Below are positions 1 through 7,896 of a DNA stretch of 64,000 nt, piece after piece. Within the stretch, counting starts at the first letter, position 1. The number at the start of each line of letters is the position of its first letter. Made by a program: the position numbers and the translations under genes. The DNA comes from Pseudomonadota bacterium (GTDB lineage: Archaea > Thermoplasmatota > SW-10-69-26 > JACQPN01 > JAJPHT01). The notes below the pieces were generated by a model, which was not told where the DNA came from, did not search any database, and saw only the letters and a list, made by a program, of their open reading frames with translations. The stretch is taken from positions 62,001 to 126,000 of the forward strand of contig JAJPHT010000045.1 of the NCBI GenBank assembly GCA_021325135.1, read 5' to 3'.

Positions 1-223
1 GCGCGGCGTCGAGGACGATGCCCGGCGTCTCCGCGCACTCGCTGCAGAGCCGGCTCGTGAAGTAGAGCGCGGTGAGGGGCGCCCGCGGCGCGGGGAGCAC
101 GTCCTCCGGGACGCGGGCGAGGCGCGGCCGGAAGCCTGCGCGCCGGCGGGCGCGCGCCCACGCGAGGGCGATCACCAGCGCGACGAGGGCCGCCGCGATG
201 CCCAGCCGCGCGAGGACGTCCAT
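1..223 (-). CDS. Membrane-anchored thioredoxin-like protein (3' end outside window)
   Basis: The reading frame starts at ATG 223 and runs off the left edge, so only about 74 N-terminal residues are visible. They give one hydrophobic segment (about residues 5-25), a basic stretch, then a strand followed by SRLCSECAETPG. This CxxC motif is placed as in thioredoxin-fold proteins, which points to an extracytoplasmic disulfide or redox role. The start lies 3 bases after the stop of the DUF4395 gene, and DUF4395 proteins often sit beside thioredoxin or rhodanese genes. The truncation prevents a firm family call. Confidence 0.6.
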   Translation of the reverse strand, partial: MDVLARLGIAAALVALVIALAWARARRRAGFRPRLARVPEDVLPAPRAPLTALYFTSRLCSECAETPGIVLDAA

Positions 224-226
224 GGC

Positions 227-730
227 TCACGCCTGCGCGGAGCGCCCGGTCCAGCGCGCGAGGAGCGAGTAGACCTCGCAGCCCACGCAGACGTCGGTCA
301 CGGCGGCCAGGAGCGCCAGCGCGGCCACGAGGAGCGCCAGACCCCAGCCCACGAGGGGCGAGGCGAAGACCAGGAGCGCCAGCGAGGCGGCGGCGAGGAA
401 CGCGAAGCCGACTCCCTGCGCGAAGCGCACCGGGGCCGCGTCCTTGAGGCGCGCGGGCGGGCCCAGCTTGAGCGCGGGCACGACGGCGTGCTTCCAGAGC
501 AGCGCCAGCGGGTTGGCCTGCGGGCCGAGGAACGCGCCCGCGCCCAGGAGGAGCGCGAGGACGGGAAGGAGAAGCGGGACCTTGAGCACGAACGCGACGA
601 GGGAGAGCGCGCCGACCACGCCTTGGTTGAAGCGCGGGGCGCGGGGGTCGATGCGGGGCACGGGAAAGGAGGACGCGCGGGCCACCAAGAAGAGGCGCAA
701 CGCGGCAACTAGCGCCGGCTCCAGCTCCAC
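227..730 (-). CDS. DUF4395-like integral membrane protein
   Basis: A protein of 167 residues read from GTG 730. The N-terminal part carries the RIDPRAPRFNQG signature typical of DUF4395 proteins, followed by about four hydrophobic helices and a late VCVGCEVY stretch with two cysteines. The family is often encoded with thioredoxin-like proteins and may take part in membrane thiol chemistry, but its function is not established. It overlaps the end of the upstream small membrane gene by 22 bases and precedes the thioredoxin-like gene by 3 bases, so the three form one minus-strand operon. The exact start is uncertain because no ATG is available. Confidence 0.7.
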   Translation of the reverse strand: MELEPALVAALRLFLVARASSFPVPRIDPRAPRFNQGVVGALSLVAFVLKVPLLLPVLALLLGAGAFLGPQANPLALLWKHAVVPALKLGPPARLKDAAPVRFAQGVGFAFLAAASLALLVFASPLVGWGLALLVAALALLAAVTDVCVGCEVYSLLARWTGRSAQA

Positions 731-927
731 CCCTGCTGGGGGCCTTCGCGCGGGCGGCGGAACGTGTTGATGTACGCCAGCGTGATGCCCGCGGCGAGGG
801 TGAGGCCGCCGATGACCATGCCCGTCGCGACCGCGACGATGGGGTAGTGGTTGCTCGTGAAGTACGCGACGAGCGTGAGGAGCGCGCCGAGGCCCATGAG
901 GATCGCGGGATGCCAGCGGGGGTCCAT
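709..927 (-). CDS. Small two-helix membrane protein
   Basis: A 72-residue protein from ATG 927, with two hydrophobic segments (about residues 9-24 and 30-52) and a short basic tail. No family is recognised. It is the first gene of the minus-strand operon leading to the DUF4395 and thioredoxin-like genes, and it is divergent from the short-chain dehydrogenase at 990. The 62 bases between the two starts must hold both promoters; a CATAAGGCA element near 953-961 is a plausible TATA box for the plus-strand gene. Confidence 0.55.
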   Translation of the reverse strand: MDPRWHPAILMGLGALLTLVAYFTSNHYPIVAVATGMVIGGLTLAAGITLAYINTFRRPREGPQQGWSWSRR

Positions 928-989
928 GGACGCGGGGGCACCGGCGGCGGTCCATAAGGCATTTCCCTTGGGGCGCGGTCGCCTCGCCC

Positions 990-1718
990 ATGGCTCGGGT
1001 CGTCCTCGTGACGGGAGCGGGGCGCGGCTTGGGCGCCGCGACGGCGGAGCGCCTGGCGCAGGACGGGTGGGACGTCGTCATCAACTACCGCCAGACGGCG
1101 GAGGGCGCCGAGGCGGTGCGGACCACCGTGGAGGCCATGGGCCAGCGCGCGCTCGTGGTGAAGGCCGACGTCTCGCGCTGGGACGAGGCGCAGGCCATGG
1201 TGGCGGAGACGATCTCCTCCCTGGGCCGCCTCGACGCGGTGGTCAACAACGCGGGCATCTACCGCCGCGCCACCGTGGACAAGGTGGAGCCCGAGGACTG
1301 GCACGAGGCGCTGGACGTGAACCTCACCGGCACGTTCTACGTCACCAAGGCCGCGCTGGCGCACCTGCCCGACGGCGCGCGCATCGTGAACTTCACCAGC
1401 GTCCTGGGCGCCATGGGCAGCAAGCACGGCGCCCACTACTCGGCGAGCAAGGGGGGCGTCATCGCCATGACCAAGAGCCTCGCCAAGGAGCTTGGCCCCC
1501 GCGGCATCCTCGTCAACGCCATCGCCCCGGGCGCCATCGCCACCGACATGATCGGCCAGGACACGCCCGAGCAGCGCGCGGCGCGGGAGAAGACCATCCC
1601 CCTGGGTCGCGTGGGCCGGCCGGAGGAGATCGCGGGCGTCGTGAGCTTCCTCCTGGGCCCCGACGCGTCCTACCTCACCGGGCAGGTCCTGCACGTCAAC
1701 GGCGGATTGTACGTTTGA
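990..1718 (+). CDS. Short-chain dehydrogenase/reductase, FabG-like
   Basis: A 242-residue Rossmann-fold oxidoreductase of classical SDR length. The NAD(P)-binding TGAGRGLG motif is at residues 8-15, NNAG is in the middle, and the catalytic Ser (FTSVLG) and YSASK motif follow in the normal order. The C-terminus ends with the GQVLHVNGG motif seen in 3-oxoacyl-ACP reductase-like SDRs. The family reduces or oxidises carbonyl/alcohol groups. In an archaeon without a bacterial-type fatty acid synthase the substrate cannot be deduced, and a 3-oxoacyl-CoA or sugar alcohol is possible. No operon partner is evident. Confidence 0.85.
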   Translation: MARVVLVTGAGRGLGAATAERLAQDGWDVVINYRQTAEGAEAVRTTVEAMGQRALVVKADVSRWDEAQAMVAETISSLGRLDAVVNNAGIYRRATVDKVEPEDWHEALDVNLTGTFYVTKAALAHLPDGARIVNFTSVLGAMGSKHGAHYSASKGGVIAMTKSLAKELGPRGILVNAIAPGAIATDMIGQDTPEQRAAREKTIPLGRVGRPEEIAGVVSFLLGPDASYLTGQVLHVNGGLYV

Positions 1719-1791
1719 GGGCACCCAGTGGGTAGCCATTGGGGAAAACCGATATCGCCACCCCTGGGCCTGCGCCGGGCGAGGCCGTCCC

Positions 1792-3339
1792 GTGAGGCTG
1801 TCCATCGTCGCCCTCGTCGCGCTCCTGCTCGCCCCCGGCGTGCTCGCCCTTCAGCCGCTCCCGCCCGCCGCGCCCCGCGTGGCCGGGGGCTTCACCGTCG
1901 CGCTGCTGGCGCCCGTCGCCGGCCCCACCGCGCTGGCCTTCGGGCCCGGCGGCCCGGACCTCTACGCGACGACGCTCACCGGCGACGTGCAGCGTGTGCC
2001 CCTGACGTGGACGCCCGCGGGCCCCGTCGCCTCGGGCGCGCCCTCCACGGTGGCCTCCGGCTTCGCGCAGCCCCTGGGCGTCGCCTTCGGCCCCGACGGC
2101 GCGATGTACGTCAGCGACTCGCACCTCAACCCCGCTTCGGGCCGCACCGACGGCTACGTCACGCGCATCGACCTCGCGGGCTCCCGCGTCGTGGTGGACG
2201 GCCTGCCCAACGGGCGCCACAACACCAACCACCTGCGCTTCGCCCCCGACGGCCGCCTCGCCATCGCCAACGGGAACTCCAACGACGACGGCGTGAGCGG
2301 CGGCTCCGCGGACGCCTTCCCCTACTCGGGCGCGCTCCTCACGGTGGACGCGGCGCAGGTCTCCGCGAGCCCGGCCATCCTCCGCTGGACCGACGCCAAC
2401 GGGAGCCCCCTGGACGCGGGCGCGGTCGCCGCCGACCCCGGCAACGCGGACTTCGCCTCCAAGGTGCAGGTCCTCGCCCACGGCTTCCGCAACGTGTTCG
2501 GCGTCGCGTGGTCCAGCGACGGCACGGCCTACACCGCGATGAACGGCCCCGACACGTTCCCGCAGGACGCGCAGGACGCGCTGTTCAAGGTCGCGCCCGG
2601 GACCGACTACCGCTACCCGTTCTGCTTCAACCAGGGCAGCGACGCGGGCACCGACGTCGCGACCGCCAACAACCCGCTCTTCCCCGGCGCGGACTGCGCG
2701 GGCATCCCCCACGCGACGGCGCTCCTGGGCTGGCACGTCTGCGCGACGGGGCTGGACGTCGCGCCCGCGGGCAGCGCGTTCGGCCGCGCCGCGTTCGTCG
2801 CCGAGTGCGGCCCCTTCTTCCCCGACCCGCAGGACCACGGCCTCTCCACGCAGGACACGGGGCACAAGGTCGCCCGCGTCGCGCTGGACGCCCACGGCGA
2901 CGCCACCGAGGTGGACGACTTCCTCACGGGCCTCGCGCTCCCCACCGACGCCCTCTTCGGGCCCGACGGCGCGCTCTACGTCGCGGACGCGGCCGGCGTC
3001 TACCGCGTCGCGCCCGTCCAGGCCCCCGCCGCCACCGTGACCGTCGAGGCCGTGGGCACGCAGTTCGCGCCCGCCGCGCTGGTGATTCCCGCCGGCACGA
3101 CGGTCCAGTGGCAGACGCCCGCCATCGCGCACACCGTGACCACCGCCGCGAGCCTGGACGACGCGCGCGCCGGGCACGGCAACGATCCGCTCAACCGCGA
3201 CGGGAACCCCGACACGTTCTCGCTGGGCCTCGCGCCCAACCAGGCGGCGACGCACACCTTCCTCACGCCGGGCACGTACTACTATTACTGCGCCTTCCAC
3301 GTGGGCGCCGGCATGGTGGGCGTCGTCGAGGTGGTGTAG
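1792..3339 (+). CDS. Secreted sugar dehydrogenase-like beta-propeller fused to a cupredoxin
   Basis: A 515-residue exported protein with a clear signal peptide (residues 1-20). Residues about 30-405 resemble the six-bladed glucose/sorbosone dehydrogenase propeller, with repeated GPDG(A)-[LM]YVSD/VAD blades. Residues about 412-515 form a plastocyanin/azurin-like domain with the complete type 1 copper set H447, C500, H503 and M508. The fusion suggests that electrons from sugar or alcohol oxidation outside the membrane go directly to a blue-copper centre. The GTG start at 1792 is the only one that keeps the signal peptide intact. PQQ binding is not proven by the sequence, and some family members lack the cofactor. 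Confidence 0.85.
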   Translation: MRLSIVALVALLLAPGVLALQPLPPAAPRVAGGFTVALLAPVAGPTALAFGPGGPDLYATTLTGDVQRVPLTWTPAGPVASGAPSTVASGFAQPLGVAFGPDGAMYVSDSHLNPASGRTDGYVTRIDLAGSRVVVDGLPNGRHNTNHLRFAPDGRLAIANGNSNDDGVSGGSADAFPYSGALLTVDAAQVSASPAILRWTDANGSPLDAGAVAADPGNADFASKVQVLAHGFRNVFGVAWSSDGTAYTAMNGPDTFPQDAQDALFKVAPGTDYRYPFCFNQGSDAGTDVATANNPLFPGADCAGIPHATALLGWHVCATGLDVAPAGSAFGRAAFVAECGPFFPDPQDHGLSTQDTGHKVARVALDAHGDATEVDDFLTGLALPTDALFGPDGALYVADAAGVYRVAPVQAPAATVTVEAVGTQFAPAALVIPAGTTVQWQTPAIAHTVTTAASLDDARAGHGNDPLNRDGNPDTFSLGLAPNQAATHTFLTPGTYYYYCAFHVGAGMVGVVEVV

Positions 3340-3417
3340 CCCGGGCACATCCGGGACCCTCCGCGCCCGAAACCTTGACAAAGAGTGGCGCGGGTTGGGG
3401 GTCCGAGGCTTGAAGAC

Positions 3418-3579
3418 ATGGCTCCCCCCACCGTCTCCGACATCGAGCGCCTCGATCGCGCTCCCTACGGCCGCTCCCTGGGCGTCCGAGCGGGCCCCGA
3501 GGCGGGCCCCGTGTGCACGAACATCTGCTCGCTCACCCCGGGCAGCATTCCCAACCTCTCGCGCAAGGTCTGCGGCTGA
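3418..3579 (+). CDS. Lanthipeptide precursor peptide 1
   Basis: A 53-residue peptide from ATG 3418. The N-terminal part (about residues 1-31) is polar and Cys-free, with TVSDIERLDRAPY and RSLG, and looks like a leader. The C-terminal part contains C33, C37 and C52 with T34, S38, T40, S43 and S48 between them, in the pattern CTNICSLTPGS-IP-NLSRKVC. It is closely related to the next gene, 9 bases downstream, and both lie directly before the kinase/lyase/cyclase genes, so this should be the substrate those enzymes modify into thioether rings. An in-frame GTG at 3385 would lengthen the leader, but the aligned sibling supports ATG 3418. Confidence 0.85.
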   Translation: MAPPTVSDIERLDRAPYGRSLGVRAGPEAGPVCTNICSLTPGSIPNLSRKVCG

Positions 3580-3588
3580 GGTGTGACC

Positions 3589-3741
3589 ATGGCCCCCACC
3601 GTCTCCGAGATCGAGAGGCTCGACCGCGCGCCCTACGCCCGCTCCCTGGGCGCCAAGGGCTCGGACGCCAAGATTCCGCCGTGCACGGGTGTGTGCTCGC
3701 TGACGCCCGGCAGCCTGCCCCTCTCGCGCACCATCTGCTGA
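3589..3741 (+). CDS. Lanthipeptide precursor peptide 2
   Basis: A 50-residue sibling of the previous peptide: MAPTVSEIERLDRAPY and RSLG in the leader, and core CTGVCSLTPGSLPLSRTIC with Cys at 32, 36 and 50. Cys spacing, the SLTPGS block and the SR-x-[IV]-C end are conserved, while the linker between leader and core is not. A strong Shine-Dalgarno sequence (GAGGTG, bases 3579-3584) precedes the ATG. The kinase gene starts 4 bases after the stop. Two similar but different cores from one locus could act as two products or as a two-component pair. This is inference. Confidence 0.87.
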   Translation: MAPTVSEIERLDRAPYARSLGAKGSDAKIPPCTGVCSLTPGSLPLSRTIC

Positions 3742-3745
3742 CGCC

Positions 3746-4858
3746 ATGGACCGCGCGCCTCCGCGCCTCGCGCTCGAAGGCGTGCCCTCCTACCTTCTCC
3801 GCCGCGGCCTCGTGCCGCGGAGCACCCTCGTCCACGGCCCGCTCCGCGTCGAGGGGCGCTCCCGGCGCAACCGCAACTACAAGGTCCTCCTGCCGCGCGG
3901 CGGCCTCCTCGTGAAGCAGGCCGGCGACCCGCAGGACCCCGTCTGGCGCCGCGCGCTGCGCGCCGAGGCGGACGTGGTCCGCGTCCTCGCCTCGCACCCC
4001 CGCACGCGGCGCTGGACGCCCGGCTTCGTCCACCACGACGCGGGGCGCGCCATCCTCGTCACGCGGCTGCTGCGCCCCGCGACGACGCTGAGCAAGTACC
4101 ACCTCAACCTGGGCGACGTGCGCTTCCCCGCGGACGCCGCGCGCACCGCGGCGCGCGCCCTCGCCGCGGCGCACGCCGTGGGCGCCCGCGCCCTCGCCTC
4201 GGGCCGCCTCGCGGCGCCCCCGCGCAACCTGCCCGCCGCGTGGAAGCTCGCCGGCATCCCGGGCCTCCCGCCGCCCAAGCCCGGCGGGGCCGCGGACGCC
4301 GAGTACTTCCGTCTCCTGCGGCGCGAAGCGCCCTTCTACGCCCGCGTCCCGGGCCTCATGCGCGAATGGCTGGACGCGCGCGGCCTCGTCCACGGCGACG
4401 TGCGCTGGGACAACTACCTGGTCGGCGCCGGCGCCCGCGCGGAGGGCGAGCTGAACCTCCGCCTCGTGGACTGGGAGATGTGGGGGCAGGGCGACCCCGC
4501 GTGGGACGTCGCGTGCCACCTCGCCGAGCACGTCCGCTTCTGGTACGGCGCGGGGCTCCTCCACAACGCCGAGACCCTGGAGCAGATGCGGGAGCGCGTG
4601 CCCTTCCCCGTCTCCCGCGCCCACGAGGCGTGCCGCGCCTTCCTCGACGCCTACGCGCGCGAGGCCGCGACGCCCCGCGGCGCCCTCCTCGCCCGCGCGC
4701 TGGAGTACGCCCCCTTCTGCCTCGCGCTGGTGGGGTTCGAGAGCCTCCAGCGGCGCGACCAGATGCCCGCCGGCGCGCGCGTCGCCGTCGCGCTGGCCAA
4801 CGCCGCCGCGGAGGACCCCAAGGCCTACGCCCGCGAGTGGCTGGGGGTCGCGCCGTGA
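3746..4858 (+). CDS. Stand-alone lanthipeptide Ser/Thr kinase (LanK-like, APH fold)
   Basis: A 370-residue aminoglycoside-phosphotransferase-fold protein. Visible kinase elements are K57 in the N-lobe (LLVKQAG), the catalytic loop VHGDVRWDN (H216, D218, N223) and the metal-binding D242 in LVDWEMW. This is the fold used by the kinase component of class V lanthipeptide synthetases, which phosphorylates Ser/Thr of the precursor before elimination. The position between the precursor genes and the HopA1-like lyase supports that role over antibiotic resistance. Its stop codon overlaps the GTG start of the lyase (GTGA at 4855-4858), so the two should be made in matched amounts. Confidence 0.8.
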   Translation: MDRAPPRLALEGVPSYLLRRGLVPRSTLVHGPLRVEGRSRRNRNYKVLLPRGGLLVKQAGDPQDPVWRRALRAEADVVRVLASHPRTRRWTPGFVHHDAGRAILVTRLLRPATTLSKYHLNLGDVRFPADAARTAARALAAAHAVGARALASGRLAAPPRNLPAAWKLAGIPGLPPPKPGGAADAEYFRLLRREAPFYARVPGLMREWLDARGLVHGDVRWDNYLVGAGARAEGELNLRLVDWEMWGQGDPAWDVACHLAEHVRFWYGAGLLHNAETLEQMRERVPFPVSRAHEACRAFLDAYAREAATPRGALLARALEYAPFCLALVGFESLQRRDQMPAGARVAVALANAAAEDPKAYAREWLGVAP

Positions 4859-5703
4859 CGCTGGACGTGCCGCTGGACCTCGACGGCCCCGCGCAGGTCG
4901 CGCACCTCGCGCGTCGCGTCGCCATCCTCTCCCGGGACGAGTACGCCTGGGACGGCGAGCCGGAGCGCGTCGATCCCTCGCGCCTGCGCACGCCCGTCCG
5001 CACGCCGGAGCCCGTCGTCGCCGAGGTCGCCTCGCGCCTCTACCACGAGGCCTACGGGCGCCCCCACGACGGGCGCGGCGCCTACGCCCACCTGCCCGAC
5101 CAGGACCTGCGCCGCGCCTTCGCCGACGCGCTGCGCCGCCACGCCGCCATCGTGGACGACCTCCAGCCCGGCTGGATCCACGCCCGCGCGCCTGTGATAT
5201 CATCCTCCACGCCCCTCGTGCGCGTCTACTGGCACCTGGCGCCGCAGGGCGCCGCGCCGCTCCTCGCCGCCGCGACGCGGGCGCTCCGGAAGGCCAAGGC
5301 GGCGTTCATGCTGAAGCTCATGGACGACCCGCAGTCGTACCGCCGCGCGGACTCCGCCGTCCTCTACGTCCCCGCCGGAGAATGGCCCCGCGCCGCCGCC
5401 GCGCTGCCGCGCGTCCACGCCGCCGTGGCGCCCTACCTGCGCCGCGCGGCGCCCCTCTTCACGCTGCGGCTCGCGCCCGGCGTGGGGCTCGCGGAGGACC
5501 CGGGCGGCGACGAGAGCTTCGGCCTCCACCGCTCGCGCCTCGTGGCGGAGGGGCTCTTCGCGGCGCGCGGCGCGCAGGGCGACCCCGAGCGGCTGGCCAT
5601 CGTGCGCGGGCACCTGGCGCGCGCCGGCGTCGACCCCGACGCGCCGCACCTGAACGCGGGCACGCGGGAGATCCTCGCGCCGCGGCTGGAGGCGGCGCCG
5701 TGA
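4855..5703 (+). CDS. HopA1-like phospho-Ser/Thr lyase of a lanthipeptide pathway (LanY-like)
   Basis: A 282-residue protein from GTG 4855 with the hallmarks of the HopA1 effector-like family: RVYWHL (123-128), F151 and K154, YRRADSAVLYV (162-172), PLFTLRLAPGVGLAEDP (200-216) and SFGLHRSRLVAEG (221-233). In class V lanthipeptide synthesis the HopA1-domain protein eliminates phosphate from phospho-Ser/Thr to give dehydroalanine or dehydrobutyrine. The residues corresponding to those of OspF/HopAI-type lyases cannot be assigned with certainty by eye. The gene is coupled by four-base overlaps to both the kinase before it and the cyclase after it. Confidence 0.82.
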   Translation: MTLDVPLDLDGPAQVAHLARRVAILSRDEYAWDGEPERVDPSRLRTPVRTPEPVVAEVASRLYHEAYGRPHDGRGAYAHLPDQDLRRAFADALRRHAAIVDDLQPGWIHARAPVISSSTPLVRVYWHLAPQGAAPLLAAATRALRKAKAAFMLKLMDDPQSYRRADSAVLYVPAGEWPRAAAALPRVHAAVAPYLRRAAPLFTLRLAPGVGLAEDPGGDESFGLHRSRLVAEGLFAARGAQGDPERLAIVRGHLARAGVDPDAPHLNAGTREILAPRLEAAP

Positions 5704-6953
5704 GCCGCTTCCTCGACGAGGCCTCCGCCCTCGCGGACCGCCTTGCGGAGTCGGCGACGTGGGACGGCGCGTGCGCGACGTGGCTCGCGCGCGCCATCCC
5801 TCCCGGCGAGGACCCCGAAGGCCCCGAGGCGCATCCCGAGCTGGTCGGGCTGGACGCGACCGTCTACCGCGGCACGGCCGGCGTCGCGCTGGTCCTCGCG
5901 CGCGTCGCGGCCCGCACCGGCGAGCGCGCGCACCGCCGCGCGGCGCGGGGCGCCATGGAGCACGCCCTCCGCCACGCGCGCGGCCCCGGCTCGGAGGGCG
6001 AGCCCGTGGGCGCGGAGTGGCGCCTCTCGTTCCTCATGGGGAGCCTGGGCGTCGCGTGGGCCGGCCACGAGGTGGGGCTGCTCCTCGACGACGCCGCGCT
6101 CTCCCGCCGCGGGCTGCGCCTCGCCGCGGCGCTCGTCCGCGACGGCGCGCCGGGCCCCGAGGTCGACGTCATGTTCGGCGCCGGGAGCGGCATCCCGACG
6201 CTCCTGGACCTGGGCGCGCGCGGCGTGCGCGGCGCGCCCGAGCTGGCGGCCCGCCTGGGCGACGCGGCCCTTGCGGCGGGGCGCTCCGAGCGCGGCGGGC
6301 TCGCCTGGAGGGACGGCCTCACGGGCTACAGCCACGGCGCGGCCGGCGTGGGGTCGGCCCTCGCGGCCCTCGCCGCGCGCACGGACGCGGAGCGGCACCG
6401 CGCGGGCGCCCGCGCCGCGTTCGCCTACGAGCGCGCGCTCTTCCAGCCCCGCGACGCCAACTGGCCCGACCTCAAGGCCAAGCCCCGCGCCGACGGCTCG
6501 TGGCCCTGCGAGGCGAACTGGTGCCACGGCGCGCCGGGCATCGGCCTCTCGCGCGCCCTCGCGCTCCCCCGCCTCAAGGACCCGGCGCTCCTCGACGAGG
6601 CGCGCGTCGCCCTCGCCACCACCGTCGCGCGCCTGAGGGATGACGCGCAGGAGCCGGGCCGCGACTTCACGCTCTGCCACGGGGTGGCGGGCCGCGCCGC
6701 GTGCGCGCTGCGGATCGGCCACGCCGTGGGGGGCGACGCGGGGCGCTCCGCCGCGCGGGAGGTGGTGGGCGCCGCCGTCGAGGCGTTCGGCGCGCGCGCC
6801 CGCCAGCGATGGGGAGAGGCCACCGATTGGCCCAACCCCCTGCCCGCGGGGCTCCACCCCTCGCTTTTCCTTGGGGCGGCGGGGATCGCGCACCTGTTCC
6901 TGGAGCTTGACGACCCCCGGCTGCCGGGCGTCGTCGCGCCGCCGGGCGCGTAG
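5700..6953 (+). CDS. LanC-type lanthionine cyclase
   Basis: A 417-residue LanC-like protein from GTG 5700. The alpha-toroid hallmarks are all present: GYSHGAAG with H212, NWCHGAPG with zinc ligand C275, and LCHGVAG with zinc ligands C326 and H327, followed by the LFLGAAGIAHLFL repeat motif. LanC enzymes bind zinc, activate precursor Cys thiolates and add them to dehydrated residues to form lanthionine or methyllanthionine rings. An intact zinc site argues for an active cyclase, not a scavenging LanC-like protein. Bacterial class V systems as I know them use an unrelated LanX cyclase, so this combination is unusual. The gene is coupled to the lyase by a GTGA overlap. Confidence 0.85.
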   Translation: MSRFLDEASALADRLAESATWDGACATWLARAIPPGEDPEGPEAHPELVGLDATVYRGTAGVALVLARVAARTGERAHRRAARGAMEHALRHARGPGSEGEPVGAEWRLSFLMGSLGVAWAGHEVGLLLDDAALSRRGLRLAAALVRDGAPGPEVDVMFGAGSGIPTLLDLGARGVRGAPELAARLGDAALAAGRSERGGLAWRDGLTGYSHGAAGVGSALAALAARTDAERHRAGARAAFAYERALFQPRDANWPDLKAKPRADGSWPCEANWCHGAPGIGLSRALALPRLKDPALLDEARVALATTVARLRDDAQEPGRDFTLCHGVAGRAACALRIGHAVGGDAGRSAAREVVGAAVEAFGARARQRWGEATDWPNPLPAGLHPSLFLGAAGIAHLFLELDDPRLPGVVAPPGA

Positions 6954-6954
6954 A

Positions 6955-7089
6955 TCAGAAGACGACGTACACGACGACGGCGAGCGCCGCGACCAGGAGG
7001 GCGCCGTAGCTCGCAAGGCGATCCGCGCGGGATTCCAGGGAGCGCCAGATCGCGTAGCGGGACGGGACGGGGCCGACGGTCGCAGACAT
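6955..7089 (-). CDS. Small single-pass membrane protein
   Basis: A possible 44-residue protein from ATG 7089: a basic N-terminal half followed by a hydrophobic tail (ALLVAALAVVVYVVF). Its stop codon lies two bases after the LanC stop on the opposite strand. A longer frame reaching 7218 exists, but its extra residues look non-coding. It could be a small tail-anchored protein. A link to lanthipeptide export or immunity is only suggested by position. Confidence 0.4.
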   Translation of the reverse strand: MSATVGPVPSRYAIWRSLESRADRLASYGALLVAALAVVVYVVF

Positions 7090-7308
7090 CAGGACCGCGT
7101 CTCCCTTGGTCGCAGGTTGACTTAACGGCACCGTCTCGGGTGGGGATACACCGATCGAAACGTCGGGGAGGAGCGCCGCGTCCAGGGAGGATTCAGGAGA
7201 AAGCAGCACGGCGCTCATGGGGGCCGCCTTGTCCCGGGGGCGTCTTCATCCCAGCGCAAGGTCCGCTGGGGACCCCGGCCCCGCAAGCTTCAGGGCCCCT
7301 CCGCCCGG

Positions 7309-7896
7309 GTGCCCGGCGTGGACGCGCGGGACGCCTGGCGCCGCAAGCACGCCCGGGAGGCGGCGCCCTGGCGGGGGCCCGTCCACGCCGCGCCCCTGCT
7401 GGCGGGCCTCTCCGGCCGCGTGGTGGAGCTCGGCGCGGGCGGGGGGAAGGTGGCCGGCGCGCTGCCGGCGGAGAGCGTCGCCCTGGACTGGGCGCCGGAG
7501 GGGCTCCGCGACGCGGGGCGCCCCCGCCTGGTCGCGGACGCGCGCGCCCTCCCCTTCCGCGACGGCTCGCTGGACGCGCTGGTGGCCATCCACGTCCTGG
7601 GCCACCTCGCCGCGGCCGACCGCCCGCGCGCGCTGGCGGGGTGGGCCCGCGCGCTGCGCCCCGGCGGCGCGCTCGTGCTGGAGGTCTTCGCCCGCGGCGA
7701 CGCCCGCGAAGGGGAGGGGCGCGAGGTGGAGCCGGGCACGTGGGAGCGCGGCGGCGTCGCGACGCACCACTTCTCCGAGGCCGAGCTTCGCGCGCTGCTG
7801 GCCGGGTGGCGCGGGGACCTCCTTGTGGAGGAGCGCCGCCTGAGGTGGGGGACCCGGCGGGCGCTGCGGGGCCGCTTCACCCGTCCCGCGCCTTGA
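7309..7896 (+). CDS. Class I SAM-dependent methyltransferase
   Basis: A 195-residue protein with the SAM-binding motif VVELGAGGGKVAG (about residues 38-50), an acidic residue after beta-2 (VALDWAP) and LRPGGALVLEVF as the post-motif III strand, typical of Methyltransf_11 enzymes. It is short and lacks an obvious substrate domain. It starts 355 bases after the LanC gene on the same strand, so it could tailor the lanthipeptides, but the gap and the opposing small gene make co-transcription doubtful. The GTG start at 7309 is chosen because it leaves a normal N-terminal helix. Its 3' end overlaps the convergent PAS gene by 20 bases. Confidence 0.75.
   Translation: MPGVDARDAWRRKHAREAAPWRGPVHAAPLLAGLSGRVVELGAGGGKVAGALPAESVALDWAPEGLRDAGRPRLVADARALPFRDGSLDALVAIHVLGHLAAADRPRALAGWARALRPGGALVLEVFARGDAREGEGREVEPGTWERGGVATHHFSEAELRALLAGWRGDLLVEERRLRWGTRRALRGRFTRPAP

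Noticed and set aside
1696..3747. 683-codon open frame on the minus strand
   Set aside because: It mirrors the sugar dehydrogenase gene and the lanthipeptide precursors, is extremely rich in Arg/Gly/Ala/Val and has no domain; typical shadow in high-G+C DNA.
3746..4858. Antibiotic-resistance phosphotransferase as role of the APH-like kinase
   Set aside because: Possible from the fold alone, but coupling to a HopA1-like lyase, a LanC and two precursors makes a lanthipeptide kinase far more likely.
5700..6953. LanC-like protein of the eukaryote-type (LANCL) scavenging class
   Set aside because: The neighbours provide precursor, kinase and lyase, so a biosynthetic cyclase is the simpler explanation.
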